In this document: in pieces, positions 12,460-20,295 of the stretch
Numbering within the stretch: position 1 is the stretch's first letter
How the letters are laid out: each line of letters begins with the position of its first letter
NCBI GenBank assembly: GCA_016873395.1
Contig: VGXG01000022.1
Span: forward strand, 1-33,758
DNA length: 33,758 nt
Source: Nitrospira sp.
Lineage (GTDB): Bacteria > Nitrospirota > Nitrospiria > Nitrospirales > Nitrospiraceae
Reading direction: 5' to 3'
Notes under the pieces: generated by a model
Databases searched by the model: none
Seen by the model: the letters and a program-made list of their open reading frames with translations, nothing else
What the model was told of the DNA's origin: nothing
Translations under genes and position numbers: made by a program

Positions 12460-13788
12460 ATGGCTCATCTCATTCCGTTCAAGGGTGTCTTGTACGACCC
12501 CGCTTCCGTCGGCGATATTGCGAACGTCGTGGCGCCGCCCTACGACGTCATCGACGAGGCATTTCAGAGGGCCTTGTATGAGCGTCACCCGAACAACGTG
12601 ATCCGGCTTGAGCTGGGGCTGGACCAGCCGGATGACGGCCCTTCCTCCAACCGCTACACGCGCGCGGCGGACGACCTCCGCCGCTGGCTCAAGCAGGGCG
12701 CCCTGCGGCGCGATGCCGCCCCGGCTATCTATCCTTATGCTATCGAGTACCAGCCTCCTTCCTGCGCGCCCGGCGCCGACCCTCTGGTGATGAAGGGGTT
12801 CCTTGCCACGGTCGAGCTGGCCGAGTTCGGCACCGGGCACATCTATCCACACGAGAACACCAGGTCCGCCGCCAAGGCGGACCGGCTCAACTTGATCGAG
12901 ACCTGCCGGGCGAATTTCAGCCCGATCTTTTCGCTGTTCTCGGATCCGGACGGCGGACTGCTCGCCCTGATCGAGAAGTCGGTGGATGAGGATCGGCCGC
13001 GATTCGAGTTCCGGGATGACGCCGGCTTCCGCCACCGCCTCTGGTCGATCACGGATCGCCGGGTGTTGCACGACATCACCGCTTCGTTGCAGCCCAAGCC
13101 TCTGTTCATCGCGGACGGCCACCACCGGTACGAGACCGCCCTCACCTATCAAAAGCTGCGGCGCCAACAGGCCGGTCTCCCGCCGCGCAGCAGCCTCCAA
13201 CCATTCGACAGCGTGCTGATGCTGCTGGGCAGTCTGGAGGATCCGGGCCTGACGGTCCTGCCCACCCACCGCGTGCTCATGACCCCGCTGCCCGCAATGG
13301 CCACGATCGAAGAACACCTTCGAGAGGACTTCACGATCGAGGAGTTTCCTTTCCAGACCGACACTGAGGCCGAGGCGCGTAGACAATTCATCCGCATCCT
13401 GCGGGCTCGCGGCCAAGCCAAGCACGCCTTCGGCCTCGCCTTGCAGAGTCACAAGGCTTATGTGTTGCTCACACTGCGTTCCGTCCATCGCATTGCGGGC
13501 GGCACCTCCCCCAGGGACCGTCTGGATGTGTCAATCCTGCACAACCAGGTGCTCACGCCGCTCCTTCCCTCAAAATCCGATGAGCACCCCATCCTCTATA
13601 CGAAGGACGATGACGAAGCGTTGGACCTTGTTCGGCAAGGCCGCGCGCATGCAGCCTTGCTCCTGAACCCCACGAAAGTCAGTGAAGTGCGGGACGTCGC
13701 GGAGGCCGGCGAGCGGATGCCGCATAAGTCCACCTATTTCTTTCCCAAACCCTTAACTGGGTTGGTCATGAACGTATTCGAAGAATAG
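12460..13788 (+). CDS. DUF1015 family protein
   Basis: A 442-residue protein with DUF1015 landmarks: the N-terminal PFKGVLYDPASVGD and VVAPPYDVIDE, then HPNNVIRLELG, YPYAIEYQPP, and the conserved IADGHHRYETAL in the middle. The family is often annotated as uncharacterised or as a SerK-like (free-serine kinase-related) protein. I do not assign an activity. AGGAG sits five bases before ATG 12460, a good ribosome-binding site. It belongs to the plus-strand run and is flanked on both sides by heptanucleotide repeats. Confidence 0.9.
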   Translation: MAHLIPFKGVLYDPASVGDIANVVAPPYDVIDEAFQRALYERHPNNVIRLELGLDQPDDGPSSNRYTRAADDLRRWLKQGALRRDAAPAIYPYAIEYQPPSCAPGADPLVMKGFLATVELAEFGTGHIYPHENTRSAAKADRLNLIETCRANFSPIFSLFSDPDGGLLALIEKSVDEDRPRFEFRDDAGFRHRLWSITDRRVLHDITASLQPKPLFIADGHHRYETALTYQKLRRQQAGLPPRSSLQPFDSVLMLLGSLEDPGLTVLPTHRVLMTPLPAMATIEEHLREDFTIEEFPFQTDTEAEARRQFIRILRARGQAKHAFGLALQSHKAYVLLTLRSVHRIAGGTSPRDRLDVSILHNQVLTPLLPSKSDEHPILYTKDDDEALDLVRQGRAHAALLLNPTKVSEVRDVAEAGERMPHKSTYFFPKPLTGLVMNVFEE

Positions 13789-13862
13789 GCGCGAGGCACG
13801 TGGCACGAGGCGAGAGGGAAGACGGTCCACCCTCTAGCCACTCGCCCCTCGCCTCTAGCCTG
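13789..13862. repeat. Heptanucleotide repeat spacer
   Basis: Left half: GCGCGAG GCACGTG GCACGAG GCGAGAG. Right half: CTAGCCA CTCGCCC CTCGCCT CTAGCCT. The two halves are mutually complementary in type and can form a hairpin between the DUF1015 stop and the response-regulator start. Confidence 0.7.
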
Positions 13863-13882
13863 CCTGAGCGAGCGCGAAGGCT

Positions 13883-14989
13883 ATGAAACCCAGCATTCTG
13901 ATCGTTGAAGATGAGCCGGATATTGCCACGGTCCTCCGGGACCGGCTGGAGTCGATCGGCTACGAGACGGTCGCCGCCGGCAACGGGCTCCAGGCGCTTG
14001 AGACCATCGAGCGGGAGACCCCCAGCCTGATGTTGCTGGACATCGAGCTGCCCAAGCTTTCAGGCCTGGAGGTATTGAAACGGCTCGCACAGGGGCGGCA
14101 GAGCGGACGCGAGGGGTTCGACCTGCCCGTCATCGTCATGACCGCTCACGGGACGATCGCCAGGGCGGTGGAGGCCATGAAGGAAGGCGCCTACGACTTC
14201 CTCACCAAGCCCGTGGAGATGGACCACCTGGCCATCGTCATCCGGAAAGCTCTGGAGCGGGAATCCCTCAAACGGCAGGTGGCCTACCTCCGCACGGAAG
14301 TCGAAACCAAATACGCGAACATCGTCGGCGCCAGTTCCCAGATGCAGACCATGATCGGACTCGCGCGGCGGACGGCTGAGTCGGACGTGAACGTCCTCTT
14401 GCTGGGCGAGAGCGGGACCGGCAAGGAACTCTTCGCCCGGTCCATCCACCAGTGGAGTCCACGCCGGACGGCCCCGTTCGTCGTGATCAACTGCGTGGCC
14501 CTGTCCGACACCTTGCTCGAAAACGAGCTCTTCGGGCACGAGAAGGGGGCCTTCACCGGCGCCGACCGGCAACAGAAGGGCAAGATCGACATGGCGGACG
14601 GCGGGACGGTCTTCCTGGATGAGATCGGGGACATGCCGCTGACCCTCCAGGCCAAGTTACTGCGTGTGCTGCAAGACCACGAGTTTCACCGGGTGGGCGG
14701 GACCAGGCTGGTCCGGGTCGACATTCGGGTCATCGCCGCCACCAACAAGGACCTCAAAGAAGCTATCAAGGCCGGCCGGTTCCGTGAAGACCTGTTCTTT
14801 CGCCTCAACGTCGTGACCTTGACCCTGCCGCCGCTCCGGGAGCGGCCCGAAGACATCCTGCAACTGGCGAGGAGACCCAATACCAGAACCTGCCCTACCA
14901 TGAATCGATGGACGAACACAGCCGCCACATCATTCTCCGCGCGCTGCGCCGCGCGCGTGGCAGCCAGACCAAGGCAGCCGAGTACCTGA
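13883..14989 (+). CDS. Sigma-54-dependent response regulator, broken by internal deletion
   Basis: The N-terminal receiver domain is intact (ILIVEDEPD, phosphoacceptor Asp53 in [19 protein letters not shown]). The AAA+ sigma-54 activator domain follows, with Walker [12 protein letters not shown], the sigma-54-contacting GAFTGA loop and Walker [14 protein letters not shown]. The domain breaks off after [15 protein letters not shown]. The remaining 30 or so residues are a frameshifted reading of what should be the DNA-binding domain. About 60-90 residues are missing, including the stretch that normally carries WPGNVREL. Without it and the HTH, the product could not activate transcription normally. 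No histidine kinase is adjacent. The cause could be real decay or an assembly collapse. Confidence 0.85.
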   Translation: MKPSILIVEDEPDIATVLRDRLESIGYETVAAGNGLQALETIERETPSLMLLDIELPKLSGLEVLKRLAQGRQSGREGFDLPVIVMTAHGTIARAVEAMKEGAYDFLTKPVEMDHLAIVIRKALERESLKRQVAYLRTEVETKYANIVGASSQMQTMIGLARRTAESDVNVLLLGESGTGKELFARSIHQWSPRRTAPFVVINCVALSDTLLENELFGHEKGAFTGADRQQKGKIDMADGGTVFLDEIGDMPLTLQAKLLRVLQDHEFHRVGGTRLVRVDIRVIAATNKDLKEAIKAGRFREDLFFRLNVVTLTLPPLRERPEDILQLARRPNTRTCPTMNRWTNTAATSFSARCAARVAARPRQPST

Positions 14990-15066
14990 AACTCCAGCGA
15001 ACCTATCTGGCCCGCCTCATCAAGCAGAGGAACATCCTTCCAGAAAAAGACGACCAGGAAAGCTGA
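14872..15066 (+). pseudogene. Detached Fis-type HTH domain of the response regulator
   Basis: In a frame different from the upstream AAA+ domain, the DNA reads [20 protein letters not shown], then [20 protein letters not shown] and IKQRNILPEKDDQES, to a TGA at 15064-15066. This is a normal HTH_8 (Fis-like) C-terminus of sigma-54 activators, so it is the missing DNA-binding end of the gene at 13883. It overlaps that gene's frameshifted tail. It has no start codon of its own with a ribosome-binding site, so it is unlikely to be made separately. Confidence 0.8.
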
Positions 15067-15195
15067 CGCCTTTCCCTCGTAATGGTTCGCAGGACCGACC
15101 AGCACTCTGTTCTCTAACAGGCTGTTGGAAGTATTCAACCCCGCTTGCTCAATAAAGTGATCAGAGATCGCCGCACGGTGCCATCATACCCTCCA

Positions 15196-15315
15196 GGATG
15201 CTCAAAAAGGCCGCCCGACAAGGCCGCAGCAAGCGAAGGCTCGACGCGTACTTTTTGCGGTACGTTGAGGGCCTGAGCGATGCGAGAACGCAGTCGGAGG
15301 CCTTTTTCAGCATCC
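15196..15315. repeat. 120-bp inverted-repeat element, copy B (MITE-like)
   Basis: Ends GGATGCTCAAAAAGGCC (15196-15212) and GGCCTTTTTCAGCATCC (15299-15315) are inverted with one mismatch and enclose 86 bp, exactly as in copy A at 2839-2958. The extension TGTTAG at the right end carries TTA at 15318-15320, the csoR stop codon. A diverged half end (CTAACAGGCTGTTGGAA, about 15114) lies 80 bases to the left and may be the relic of another copy. Confidence 0.8.
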
Positions 15316-15317
15316 TG

Positions 15318-15668
15318 TTAGCGCGAGTGCGTATAGATCAGCCCCATAAGCTCGTCGTACATCGCCTCGGCCTCTTCCGGCGAGCCCTTGCCGATAGCCG
15401 CCGTGGCGCAGTGGCGCAGATGGTTGCGCATGAGGGCACGACCGACTGCGCGCAAGGCTTCCTGCACCGACGAGATCTGGACCATGATGTCCGCGCAGTA
15501 CCGGTCCTCCTCCACCATCTTCTGCAGACCCCGGATTTGACCCTCGATCCGCCGGAGGCGCTTGAGGTTGGATGACTTGATCTCCGGGTCCACCGCCACA
15601 GCCTTGCGAGCCTGTCCCTGGGTGTCGCAGCCGCAGGCGCCGACCTCTGTTTGTTTTTTTGTCGCCAT
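15318..15668 (-). CDS. csoR: Copper-sensing repressor, CsoR family
   Basis: A 116-residue all-helical DUF156 protein. Family motifs are LKRLRRIEGQIRGLQKMVEE, RYCADIMVQISSVQEAL and NHLRHC. The Cu(I) ligands are in place: Cys58, His83 and Cys87 have the same spacing as Cys36, His61 and Cys65 of the Mycobacterium tuberculosis CsoR, which favours copper over nickel or formaldehyde sensing. An extra CGC motif near residues 12-14 is unusual and might add a metal site. GAGGGG precedes the ATG. It lies 58 bases downstream of copA on the same strand, so it would be made with, and repress, the copper pump. Its stop codon is contributed by the flanking 120-bp repeat. Confidence 0.93.
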   Translation of the reverse strand: MATKKQTEVGACGCDTQGQARKAVAVDPEIKSSNLKRLRRIEGQIRGLQKMVEEDRYCADIMVQISSVQEALRAVGRALMRNHLRHCATAAIGKGSPEEAEAMYDELMGLIYTHSR

Positions 15669-15726
15669 TGCTTTTCCCCTCTTTCTGATGCAATCAATCC
15701 AAACAGCCGCGCTTCTCAGTCCCGGA

Positions 15727-18360
15727 CTACAGTTTCAGGTTGCGGAGACGCAACGCGTTGCCGATGACGGACACCGAACTAAAGGTCATGGCTGCGCTCG
15801 CGATCATGGGACTCAGCAGCACCCCGAAGAACGGGTAGAGCAAGCCGGCCGCAATAGGAACCCCGAGGAGATTGTAGACAAAGGCGAAAAACAGATTCTG
15901 CCGGATGTTGCGCATTGTGCCCCGGCTTAATCGGCGCGCCCGCACGATGCCACGCAGGTCTCCCTTGACCAAGGTCACCCCGGCGCTCTCCATCGCCACG
16001 TCGGCCCCGCTCCCCATCGCGATCCCGACGTGGGCCTGGGCCAGCGCCGGCGCATCGTTGATGCCGTCGCCTGCCATCGCGACCACATGGCCCTGGACCT
16101 GCAGGCGCTTGACGATCTCCGCTTTCTGCTCAGGCAGGACGTCCGCCCGCACCTCGTCGATCCCGAACCGGCGCCCCACCGCTTCGGCGGTCGTGCGATT
16201 GTCGCCGGTCACCATGACGACTCGGATGCCTTCTCGATGCAAGATCTCGATTGCTTCGCGGGCCGAGGCCTTGATCGGATCGGCCACTCCCAGCAACCCG
16301 GCAGGCTCCCCGCCGACGGCGACGAACATAGCCGTTTGCCCTTCTTGACGCAGCCGATCGGCCTGGTTCAGCAGCGGCGATACATTGACCGACAGCTCCT
16401 CCAGGAATCGCGCCGTGCCGATCGCCACCACCTGAGCGTCAACCGTACCCGTTGCCCCTTTCCCTGTCACGGAACGGAAATCCTTTGTCTTGGAAAGGGC
16501 GAGGCCTTTCTCTTTTGCCCCGGCCACAATGGCGGCTGCCAACGGATGCTCGCTGCCTTGCTCTAGGCTTGCGGCGAGACGGAGCAGCTCCGCCTCGTTG
16601 CGTCCCGGCACAGGAACGATCGCGATAAGGCGGGGTTTGCCTTCGGTCAGAGTGCCGGTCTTGTCGACGGCCAACGTGTCCACCCTTCCCAGAATCTCCA
16701 GGGCCTCGGCATCCCGCACGAGCACGCCGGCAGCGGCGCCCCGTCCGGTGCCGACCATAATCGACATCGGCGTGGCCAGCCCCAAGGCGCAGGGGCAGGC
16801 GATGATCAACACCGCCACGGCATTGAGCAGGGCGTAGGCCATCCTCGGCTCAGGCCCGTAGAGCGCCCAGACGGCAAACGTTATCCCCGCCGTGAGAATG
16901 ACGAGCGGCACGAAATAGGCCGCGGCGACGTCCGCCACGCGCTGAATGGGCGCCCGGGTCCGCTGGGCTTCGCTGACCATGCGCACGATGTGGGCCAAGA
17001 GCGTGTCACCCCCGACCCGCTCGGCTTTCATCACGAAACTCCCGGTCCCGTTGACCGTGGCGCCCGCCACCTTGTCTCCCGGCGTCTTCTCGACCGGGAT
17101 CGGCTCGCCGGTGAGCATCGATTCGTCGATTGAGCTCGCGCCCTCCACGACGAGGCCGTCCACGGGCACCTTCTCGCCCGGACGCACCCTCAGATGATCC
17201 CCGACCCGCACCTGCTCCAACGGTATGTCTTCTTCACGGCCGTCGGCACGGACCACGCGGGCCATGCGCGGCGCCAACCCCAGCAGGGCCTTGATCGCGC
17301 TGCTCGTCTTGCTCCGGGCCCGCAGTTCCAGCACCTGCCCCAGCAGCACTAGGGTCACGATGACCGCCGCCGGTTCGAAGTAGACTGCGATTTCCCCGCC
17401 GTGGCCACGAAACGAGTCCGGAAACAAATCCGGAACGAGCGCGGCGGCCACGCTGTACAGGTAGGCGGCGCCGGTCCCGAGGCCGATCAGGGTGAACATG
17501 TTCAGGTGGCGGTTTGCAACCGACGCCCAGGCGCGCTGAAAGAGGGGCCACCCAGCCCAGAGTACGGCCGGGGTCGCCAGCAGGAACTGCATCCAGACCA
17601 AGCCCTTGCCGGACATGATCTGTTGCAACGGCCGGCCCGGCAGCATCTCAGAGACCATCAGCGAGAGAATGGGCGCGGTCAGGATCAGGCTGATCCAGAA
17701 CCGGCGGCTCATGTCCACCAACTCCGGATTGACCTCCTCCGCCGTAACCACGCGCGGCTCCAGCGCCATTCCGCAGATCGGACAGGCGCCCGGCTCCGAC
17801 CGTACCACCTCCGGGTGCATGGGGCAGGTATACTCGGTGCGGGTCGTTGGCGCGGTCACGTTGGCCGGCTCCAAGACCATGCCGCACTTCGGACAGGCGC
17901 CCGGCCCACGTTGGCGTACCTCAGGATCCATCGGGCAGGTATATTCCGTCGCGTCGTCTTTTGAACCTGGGGTGGGAGCGTGGGACACGTCGTGTGATGG
18001 GTGGCCGGCGTATCGCTCCGGTGAGGCTCTGAACTTCTGTATGCAGGAGTCACTGCAAAAGTGATGGGTCCGGCCCTGGTGTTCAAGCCGTCCGGCTGCG
18101 TGGTCCGGTTCCACATCCATGCCGCAGACCGGATCTTTAAACGTCACGGTCGGCGACTGCGGTGACACATACTTTGCTGGATCAGCCTTGAACTTTTCGA
18201 CGCAGTGCCTGCTGCAGAAGTGATAGGTCCGGCCGTGATAGACGTGGGCACCCGCAGCACGTTCGGGATCGACCGTCATCCCGCAAACCGGATCGACAAC
18301 ACCTCCGGTGGACGGCTGTTGTGGGCTGATTGGAAGCATGGGGATCTGCCGCTTATTCAT
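15727..18360 (-). CDS. copA: Copper-exporting P1B-type ATPase
   Basis: From ATG 18360, with AAGGAAGG before it, the protein has 877 residues. Instead of the usual HMA (GMTCxxC) domains it carries two YHS domains (about 23-64 and 76-117, each with PVCGM and HFCSxxC). Two heavy-metal-binding finger-like motifs follow (about 140-164 and 177-202, YTCPM.PEV...GACP.CGM). The pump core then includes [23 protein letters not shown], the membrane metal site [11 protein letters not shown], the phosphorylated Asp in [22 protein letters not shown], and [23 protein letters not shown] and the hinge are intact, so it should export Cu(I) at the inner membrane. csoR follows it; a tandem operator-like repeat precedes it. 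Confidence 0.94.
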   Translation of the reverse strand: MNKRQIPMLPISPQQPSTGGVVDPVCGMTVDPERAAGAHVYHGRTYHFCSRHCVEKFKADPAKYVSPQSPTVTFKDPVCGMDVEPDHAAGRLEHQGRTHHFCSDSCIQKFRASPERYAGHPSHDVSHAPTPGSKDDATEYTCPMDPEVRQRGPGACPKCGMVLEPANVTAPTTRTEYTCPMHPEVVRSEPGACPICGMALEPRVVTAEEVNPELVDMSRRFWISLILTAPILSLMVSEMLPGRPLQQIMSGKGLVWMQFLLATPAVLWAGWPLFQRAWASVANRHLNMFTLIGLGTGAAYLYSVAAALVPDLFPDSFRGHGGEIAVYFEPAAVIVTLVLLGQVLELRARSKTSSAIKALLGLAPRMARVVRADGREEDIPLEQVRVGDHLRVRPGEKVPVDGLVVEGASSIDESMLTGEPIPVEKTPGDKVAGATVNGTGSFVMKAERVGGDTLLAHIVRMVSEAQRTRAPIQRVADVAAAYFVPLVILTAGITFAVWALYGPEPRMAYALLNAVAVLIIACPCALGLATPMSIMVGTGRGAAAGVLVRDAEALEILGRVDTLAVDKTGTLTEGKPRLIAIVPVPGRNEAELLRLAASLEQGSEHPLAAAIVAGAKEKGLALSKTKDFRSVTGKGATGTVDAQVVAIGTARFLEELSVNVSPLLNQADRLRQEGQTAMFVAVGGEPAGLLGVADPIKASAREAIEILHREGIRVVMVTGDNRTTAEAVGRRFGIDEVRADVLPEQKAEIVKRLQVQGHVVAMAGDGINDAPALAQAHVGIAMGSGADVAMESAGVTLVKGDLRGIVRARRLSRGTMRNIRQNLFFAFVYNLLGVPIAAGLLYPFFGVLLSPMIASAAMTFSSVSVIGNALRLRNLKL

Positions 18361-18437
18361 GAACGCACCTTCCTTCTTCATGCTGGTCGAGTGATTGAAC
18401 TGCCCTCGTGTTAAAAACCCGGGATGTCGTACCATTC

Positions 18438-18495
18438 ATATACCCCATCCCCCTATGTCGAGCGAAAGATAATATACCCCCACCCCCTATGTCAA
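18438..18495 (-). promoter_or_regulatory. Tandem G-tract operator and promoter of copA-csoR
   Basis: Two 22-bp sequences, 18438-18459 and 18472-18493, are direct repeats with 20 of 22 identities, spaced 34 bp start to start (ATATACCCC-xx-CCCCCTATGTC on the plus strand). On the minus strand the distal copy sits between TTGACA (18495-18490) and TATTAT (18474-18469), a short 15-base spacer. AT-flanked G tracts are typical of operators of the CsoR/RcnR family. The likely reading is that CsoR binds here and releases copA when copper enters. Confidence 0.6.
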
Positions 18496-18588
18496 GTGGG
18501 GAGGGCGAAAAATTTCAATCGGGCCCGGCTCAAGCCTCCGTCGGTCCCCTCTCTAATCAGCCCTTTCCCTTTCTTTTTCGGGACTCTC

Positions 18589-18942
18589 ATGCTAGAGATG
18601 GATGCAACGGATCGAGGTCGATTCAGCATGCTGGACATCACGATTCCCGACATCCTTCCCTACCTGCTCGCAATCCTGGGCCTCCTGCTCCTCTGGCAAC
18701 TGCACAACATGCAGGTCCAGGCCGGCCACATCAAGACCGTCGATTCCTGGGATCGCTCGGGCATCCGGCTGTTCCTCCATGTGACGCCGGAGGATTCCCA
18801 TGCCTGCGTGGCCTGTCGTGAGGCTAACGGCATGGCCTTCCTTCCGGCTGTCGTCGCCTCACACAAGTTCCGGCCTCTGGCCAAGACTTGCACGAACCCC
18901 GGCGGATGTCGCTGCTTGCTGGTCGGGCTCTATGGGGCGTAG
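18589..18942 (+). CDS. N-terminal half of a membrane-anchored protein split by TAG
   Basis: A single hydrophobic helix (ILPYLLAILGLLLLWQL) follows the start and anchors a soluble domain with four cysteines: HACVACREANGMAFLP and TCTNPGGCRC. This suggests a metal or disulfide site. The frame stops at TAG 18940-18942 just after CLLVGLYGA, and the same frame reopens immediately (18943 onward) with AEAELVQKELKQQGG and runs to 19387-19389. The two halves look like one protein of about 265 residues interrupted by a nonsense codon (perhaps from TGG, inference). Starts at 18589, 18598 and 18628 are possible and none has a strong ribosome-binding site. No named family was recognised. Confidence 0.65.
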   Translation: MLEMDATDRGRFSMLDITIPDILPYLLAILGLLLLWQLHNMQVQAGHIKTVDSWDRSGIRLFLHVTPEDSHACVACREANGMAFLPAVVASHKFRPLAKTCTNPGGCRCLLVGLYGA

Positions 18943-18954
18943 GCCGAAGCTGAG

Positions 18955-19389
18955 TTGGTTCAGAAGGAACTGAAACAGCAGGGAGGGCGCTTACATTTGT
19001 CCAGTACCAGGCTGGCCAGCCTCGTGGAAGGGGCGCAGGCCCGGCGCGCCGGCGTGACGGCTGATCAGATCTCGCTCAGCGCCCTGGAAGCCGTGCGGGC
19101 CGAGCGCAGCAATCCGGACCAAGCCGTCGAGCACTACCGTTTCGTGATTGAGAACGCGACCAAGGAACGAGACCAAGCCTTCCTCGTCCCGGCCTACCTC
19201 CGGCTCGCCGACCTGCTGGAGCAACGGGGGCGTCTGGACGAAGCGCTCAAGTCGGTGGACCAGTTCTTCTCCAAACAGGCCGAGATACAGCCGCCCCACG
19301 CTCCGACCGACGCCCAACGCTCCCTGATGTCGCTCCACAAGACCCGCCTCATGGCCGCGCTCAAGAAAAGCGGCCACATCGCAGGATAA
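18955..19389 (+). CDS. C-terminal half of the TAG-split protein, TPR-like
   Basis: Same frame as 18589-18942. The sequence is helical: LASLVEGAQARRAGVTADQISLSALEAVRA is followed by ALEAVRAERSNPDQAVEHYR, NATKERDQAFLVPAYLRLAD and LLEQRGRLDEALKSVDQF, which resembles tetratricopeptide helix pairs. Reading could begin at a TTG at 18955, but there is no ribosome-binding site, and coding character continues right back to the TAG codon. Either the gene is a recent pseudogene, the base at the TAG is a sequencing error, or the stop is read through. The role of the intact protein is unknown; TPR modules usually bind other proteins. Confidence 0.65.
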   Translation: MVQKELKQQGGRLHLSSTRLASLVEGAQARRAGVTADQISLSALEAVRAERSNPDQAVEHYRFVIENATKERDQAFLVPAYLRLADLLEQRGRLDEALKSVDQFFSKQAEIQPPHAPTDAQRSLMSLHKTRLMAALKKSGHIAG

Positions 19390-19434
19390 CCCGGCCAGAC
19401 CAACGGACAGACCGCCTGAACCACGCGCTCCGCG

Positions 19435-20190
19435 TCACCCGATCTCGGCGCGGCCGGCCTCGCTCCGCCCCGCCAGGTTGAGGCGCCCCCCCTCTGCATC
19501 CTTCTGGGCCTGCTCATAGCGCTCCGGCGTACCGATATCCGACCAATAGCCTTCCATGTCGAAGCCGAAGACCGACTCCCCTCCCGCGATCTCGCTGACA
19601 TAGGCCTCGATGATCGAGGACTCCCGGCCGGCTGGAATGGTTTGGAGCAACCGGGGGTGCATGACGTGGACGCCGGCGAACATGCGCGTGCCGGTCCGCC
19701 CCTTTTCCTGCGTCCCGCGCCCATTGATGCGCAGCACCCGCTGGTGGCGGTCTACCTCCACCGCCCCCCACCGGTCCGCATCCGGATCCGCACGGAGCAC
19801 CATTGTCGCCATGCCCCCCTGTTGCCGGTGAAACCCAACGAGAAGGCCCAGATCCAGCTCCAACAAGGTATCCCCATTGATCACCAAAAACGGTTGCCCC
19901 AGGAAGAAGGACTCGGCCTGTTTGATGCCCCCACCAGTTCCCAGGATTACCGGCTCACGGGAATAGGTCAGCCTCATCCCGAATCGTGAGCCGTCGCCCA
20001 ATGTTTGCTCGATCAGGTGGCCGAGGTGGTGCAGGTTGACGATCACCTCGGTGATCCCGTGCCGGCGCAGCAGGAGCAGATTCCAGACGATGAGCGGGAC
20101 GCCGGCGACCGGCAGGAGCGGCTTCGGGAGATGGTCGGTCAAGGGACGGAGGCGTGTCCCTAGACCGGCCGCGAGAATCATGGCTCGCAT
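19435..20190 (-). CDS. murU: NDP-sugar pyrophosphorylase, MurNAc-1-P uridylyltransferase type
   Basis: From ATG 20190 the protein has 251 residues. The nucleotidyltransferase signature MILAAGLGTRLRPLTDHLPK and the KPLLPVAGVPL segment bind the nucleotide. GTGGGIKQA and VINGDTLLELDL carry the sugar and metal sites, and GYWSDIGTPERY closes the fold. Short single-domain enzymes of this kind beside an AmgK-like kinase are MurU, which turns N-acetylmuramate 1-phosphate plus UTP into UDP-MurNAc in the fosfomycin-tolerant peptidoglycan recycling route. Specificity is inferred from the neighbour; mannose or glucose 1-phosphate transferase is the alternative. The upstream extension to 20259 is repeat DNA. 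Confidence 0.85.
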   Translation of the reverse strand: MRAMILAAGLGTRLRPLTDHLPKPLLPVAGVPLIVWNLLLLRRHGITEVIVNLHHLGHLIEQTLGDGSRFGMRLTYSREPVILGTGGGIKQAESFFLGQPFLVINGDTLLELDLGLLVGFHRQQGGMATMVLRADPDADRWGAVEVDRHQRVLRINGRGTQEKGRTGTRMFAGVHVMHPRLLQTIPAGRESSIIEAYVSEIAGGESVFGFDMEGYWSDIGTPERYEQAQKDAEGGRLNLAGRSEAGRAEIG

Positions 20191-20194
20191 AAGA

Positions 20195-20290
20195 CGCTCG
20201 CGCGGGCGAGGGGCACGGGGCAAGGGGCGAGAGGTTGAAGAATATGCTTGGATTCCCAACCCATAGCCTCTAGCCTCTCGCCTCTAGCCC
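20195..20290. repeat. Heptanucleotide repeat spacer between amgK and murU
   Basis: Plus-strand left half: GCGAGGG GCACGGG GCAAGGG GCGAGAG. The AT-rich centre contains AAGAATATGC. Right half: ATAGCCT CTAGCCT CTCGCCT CTAGCCC. It is the same architecture and nearly the same words as the spacers at 12378 and 13789, but lies between minus-strand genes. Confidence 0.75.
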
Positions 20291-20295
20291 ATGAC

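Noticed and set aside
12448-13488. Minus-strand open frame of 346 codons opposite the DUF1015 gene
   Set aside because: Mirror of a well-recognised gene with a good ribosome-binding site; the antisense product shows no family.
11779-13862. Repeated short words between genes taken as a possible CRISPR array
   Set aside because: The units are 7 bp, degenerate, without unique spacers of constant length, and inverted around a centre; no cas genes are near.
17401-18064. Plus-strand open frames opposite the N-terminus of copA
   Set aside because: Shadows of the duplicated metal-binding modules; their apparent internal repeats mirror those modules.
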